From: DATARH01 sp035507475 | GTDB taxonomy: Bacteria > Pseudomonadota > Alphaproteobacteria > ATCC43930 > CGMCC-115725 | Assembly: GCA_035507475.1 (NCBI GenBank) | Contig: DATJOB010000475.1 | Coordinates: 1-5,951, forward strand | DNA length: 5,951 bases | Direction: 5' to 3' | Part shown: piece by piece, positions 4,830-5,951 of the stretch | Position numbering within the stretch: position 1 is the first letter of the stretch | Layout: each line of letters begins with the position of its first letter | Position numbers and translations under genes: made by a program | The notes under the pieces: model-generated | What the model was told of the DNA's origin: nothing | The model's database searches: none | The model's input: the letters and a program-made list of their open reading frames with translations, nothing else

Positions 4830-5951
4830 GTGCCCGCGCAGCGCAAGAAGATCGCCATCCTCAATCACGGCTACCTGCCGCATTACCGGGTGCGGTTCTA
4901 CGAGCTCCTGGCCGAGCGCGGCGACGCCGACTACGTCGTCTTCCACGGCGCGCCGCCCTCGTGGGTCGGCACCGCCGAGCTCACCGGTCCGTTCGCCTTT
5001 CCGCAGCGCCGCGTCGCCAATCGCGAGTTCCGCATCGGGCCGCTGACCCTCGTCTACCAGCCGGTCGTCCGGGAAATCCTCACCGGCGGCTACGACGCGG
5101 TCGTCATCACCACCGAATCGAAGTTCATCGCCAACCTGGCGCTTGTCGTGCTCGGCCGCTTGCGCGGCATTGCGGTGCTTTATTGGGGCTTCGGCTACCA
5201 TCCGCTGCGCGGCGCGCGCGAAAGCGACGAGGCGAACCCCGCGCTCTTCGCGCTCACCACCTTCATCAAGCGCTGCTTCACCCGGCTGTCGGACGGTTTC
5301 ATCGCCTATACCAAGAGCGGCGCGGAGCGGCTGGTCGCCGCGGGCTATCCGCGCGAGCGCGCCTTCTTCGTCCAGAACACGATCGACATGCGCGAGCAGG
5401 CGCGGCTCTGCGAGGCCGAGCGCGACAGCGACCCGCAGGAGATCCGCCGGCAGCTCGGCCTCAAGCCCGATTCGGTGGTGTTTCTGTTCATCGGGCGGCT
5501 GGTGCCGATCAAGCGGGTCGATCAGCTGGTCGAGGCGGTGCGCCGGATCGGCGAGAAGCGGCTCGCCGGCCGGCCGGTCGAGGCGGTCATCGTCGGGTCC
5601 GGCCTCTGCGAGAGAGAGCTGAAAGCCGCCGCGGCCGACCTGCCCGGCATCCACTTCCTCGGCGAGCTGCCGCCCGACGAACGCGTCGCGCGCTGCCTCA
5701 AGGTGAGCGCCGCCGTCGTCGTCGCCGGCATGGTCGGGCTCGTCGCCAACCACGCGATCGCCCATGGCCGCCCGGTCATCACCCGCGCGCTCGACACCCA
5801 CAGCCCCGAGATCGAGTACATCGAGCACGAGGTCAACGGGCTGATCGTGCCCGGCGATCTCGACGCCTTCGCCGCGACGCTGGCGCGCTTTGCCGACGAT
5901 CGGTCGTGGCAGGCGCGGCTGGCCGACGGCGCGCTGCGCGCGCGCGACGCG
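4830..5951 (+). CDS. GT4-like glycosyltransferase (GT-B fold), 3' end outside window
   Basis: 374 residues are visible, with no stop before the right edge. Family-4 enzymes are often near 380-400 residues, so probably only a short tail is missing. The N-terminal Rossmann domain opens with KKIAILNHGYLPHYRVRFYELL (6-27), typical of the acceptor-binding half. The donor half begins near 215 with FLFIGRLVPIKRVDQLVEA (218-236), including the GRL..K segment whose Arg/Lys contact the nucleotide-sugar phosphates. VIVGSGL (253-259), HFLGELPPDE (275-284) and HGRPVIT...PEIEYIEHEVNGLIVPGD (from 312) follow in canonical order. The usual E-x7-E motif is replaced by G300 and H308 in AGMVGLVANHAIAHG. The protein has no signal peptide or obvious membrane segment, so it is cytoplasmic or peripherally membrane-bound. 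It would transfer a sugar from a nucleotide donor to a lipid-linked glycan; sugar and linkage cannot be read from sequence. It is translated from a strong ribosome binding site 16 bp after the flippase gene. Confidence 0.88.
   Translation, partial: MPAQRKKIAILNHGYLPHYRVRFYELLAERGDADYVVFHGAPPSWVGTAELTGPFAFPQRRVANREFRIGPLTLVYQPVVREILTGGYDAVVITTESKFIANLALVVLGRLRGIAVLYWGFGYHPLRGARESDEANPALFALTTFIKRCFTRLSDGFIAYTKSGAERLVAAGYPRERAFFVQNTIDMREQARLCEAERDSDPQEIRRQLGLKPDSVVFLFIGRLVPIKRVDQLVEAVRRIGEKRLAGRPVEAVIVGSGLCERELKAAAADLPGIHFLGELPPDERVARCLKVSAAVVVAGMVGLVANHAIAHGRPVITRALDTHSPEIEYIEHEVNGLIVPGDLDAFAATLARFADDRSWQARLADGALRARDA

Noticed and set aside
3434..4864. Long open frame on the minus strand (476 residues) opposite the flippase gene
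   Set aside because: Its translation is dominated by Arg, Ala, Glu, Gln and Asp with no recognisable domain, and it lies fully antisense to a convincing membrane protein. GC-rich codon bias removes stops from the opposite strand.
3601..5046. 481-residue plus-strand frame spanning the flippase and the start of the glycosyltransferase
   Set aside because: Arg-rich out-of-frame translation with no hydrophobic segments or motifs; it is a shadow of the two real genes.
4662..5828. 388-residue minus-strand open frame opposite the glycosyltransferase
   Set aside because: Low-complexity acidic/basic composition, no motif, and antisense to a gene with clear GT-B motifs and a strong ribosome binding site.

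Overview
This is a GC-rich window (roughly 70% by eye) in which all six genes lie on the plus strand. They are tightly packed and show strong G/C bias at third codon positions. The protein styles and the polysaccharide gene types suggest an alphaproteobacterium. That is inferred from general character: no rRNA or other taxonomic marker is present, and family or genus cannot be named.

The left half (1-2546) is a tightly linked trio. It holds the 3' end of an FAD/NAD(P)-binding oxidoreductase, an ATP-grasp ligase beginning 5 bp after it, and a stand-alone alpha/beta-hydrolase thioesterase whose ATG overlaps the ATP-grasp stop codon in an ATGA junction. ATP-grasp enzymes join a carboxylate to an amine or similar nucleophile through an acyl-phosphate. 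The thioesterase resembles the release domains of non-ribosomal peptide and polyketide synthases. Together they point to small-molecule or acyl/aminoacyl chemistry rather than sugar polymerisation.

The right half (2660-5951) is an exopolysaccharide or capsule module. It holds a CpsD/CapB-like P-loop protein whose Walker A lysine is replaced by threonine, a Wzx-like multi-pass flippase, and a family-4-like glycosyltransferase cut by the window's right edge. A 113-bp AT-richer gap (2547-2659) separates the two halves. An 81-bp gap after the P-loop gene (3392-3472) carries a terminator-like hairpin followed by a perfect 14-bp palindrome, so there may be more than one transcription unit.

Taken together, the window looks like the middle of a surface-polysaccharide locus with an embedded ligase/thioesterase/flavoenzyme cassette. 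A plausible reading is that the cassette makes or attaches a non-sugar substituent (amino acid, peptide or acyl group) to the glycan or its lipid carrier. This rests on gene neighbourhood only. The carrier protein, adenylating enzyme, polymerase and Wzz/outer-membrane export parts that would test it are not in the window. I saw no RNA gene, CRISPR array, insertion sequence or attachment site.
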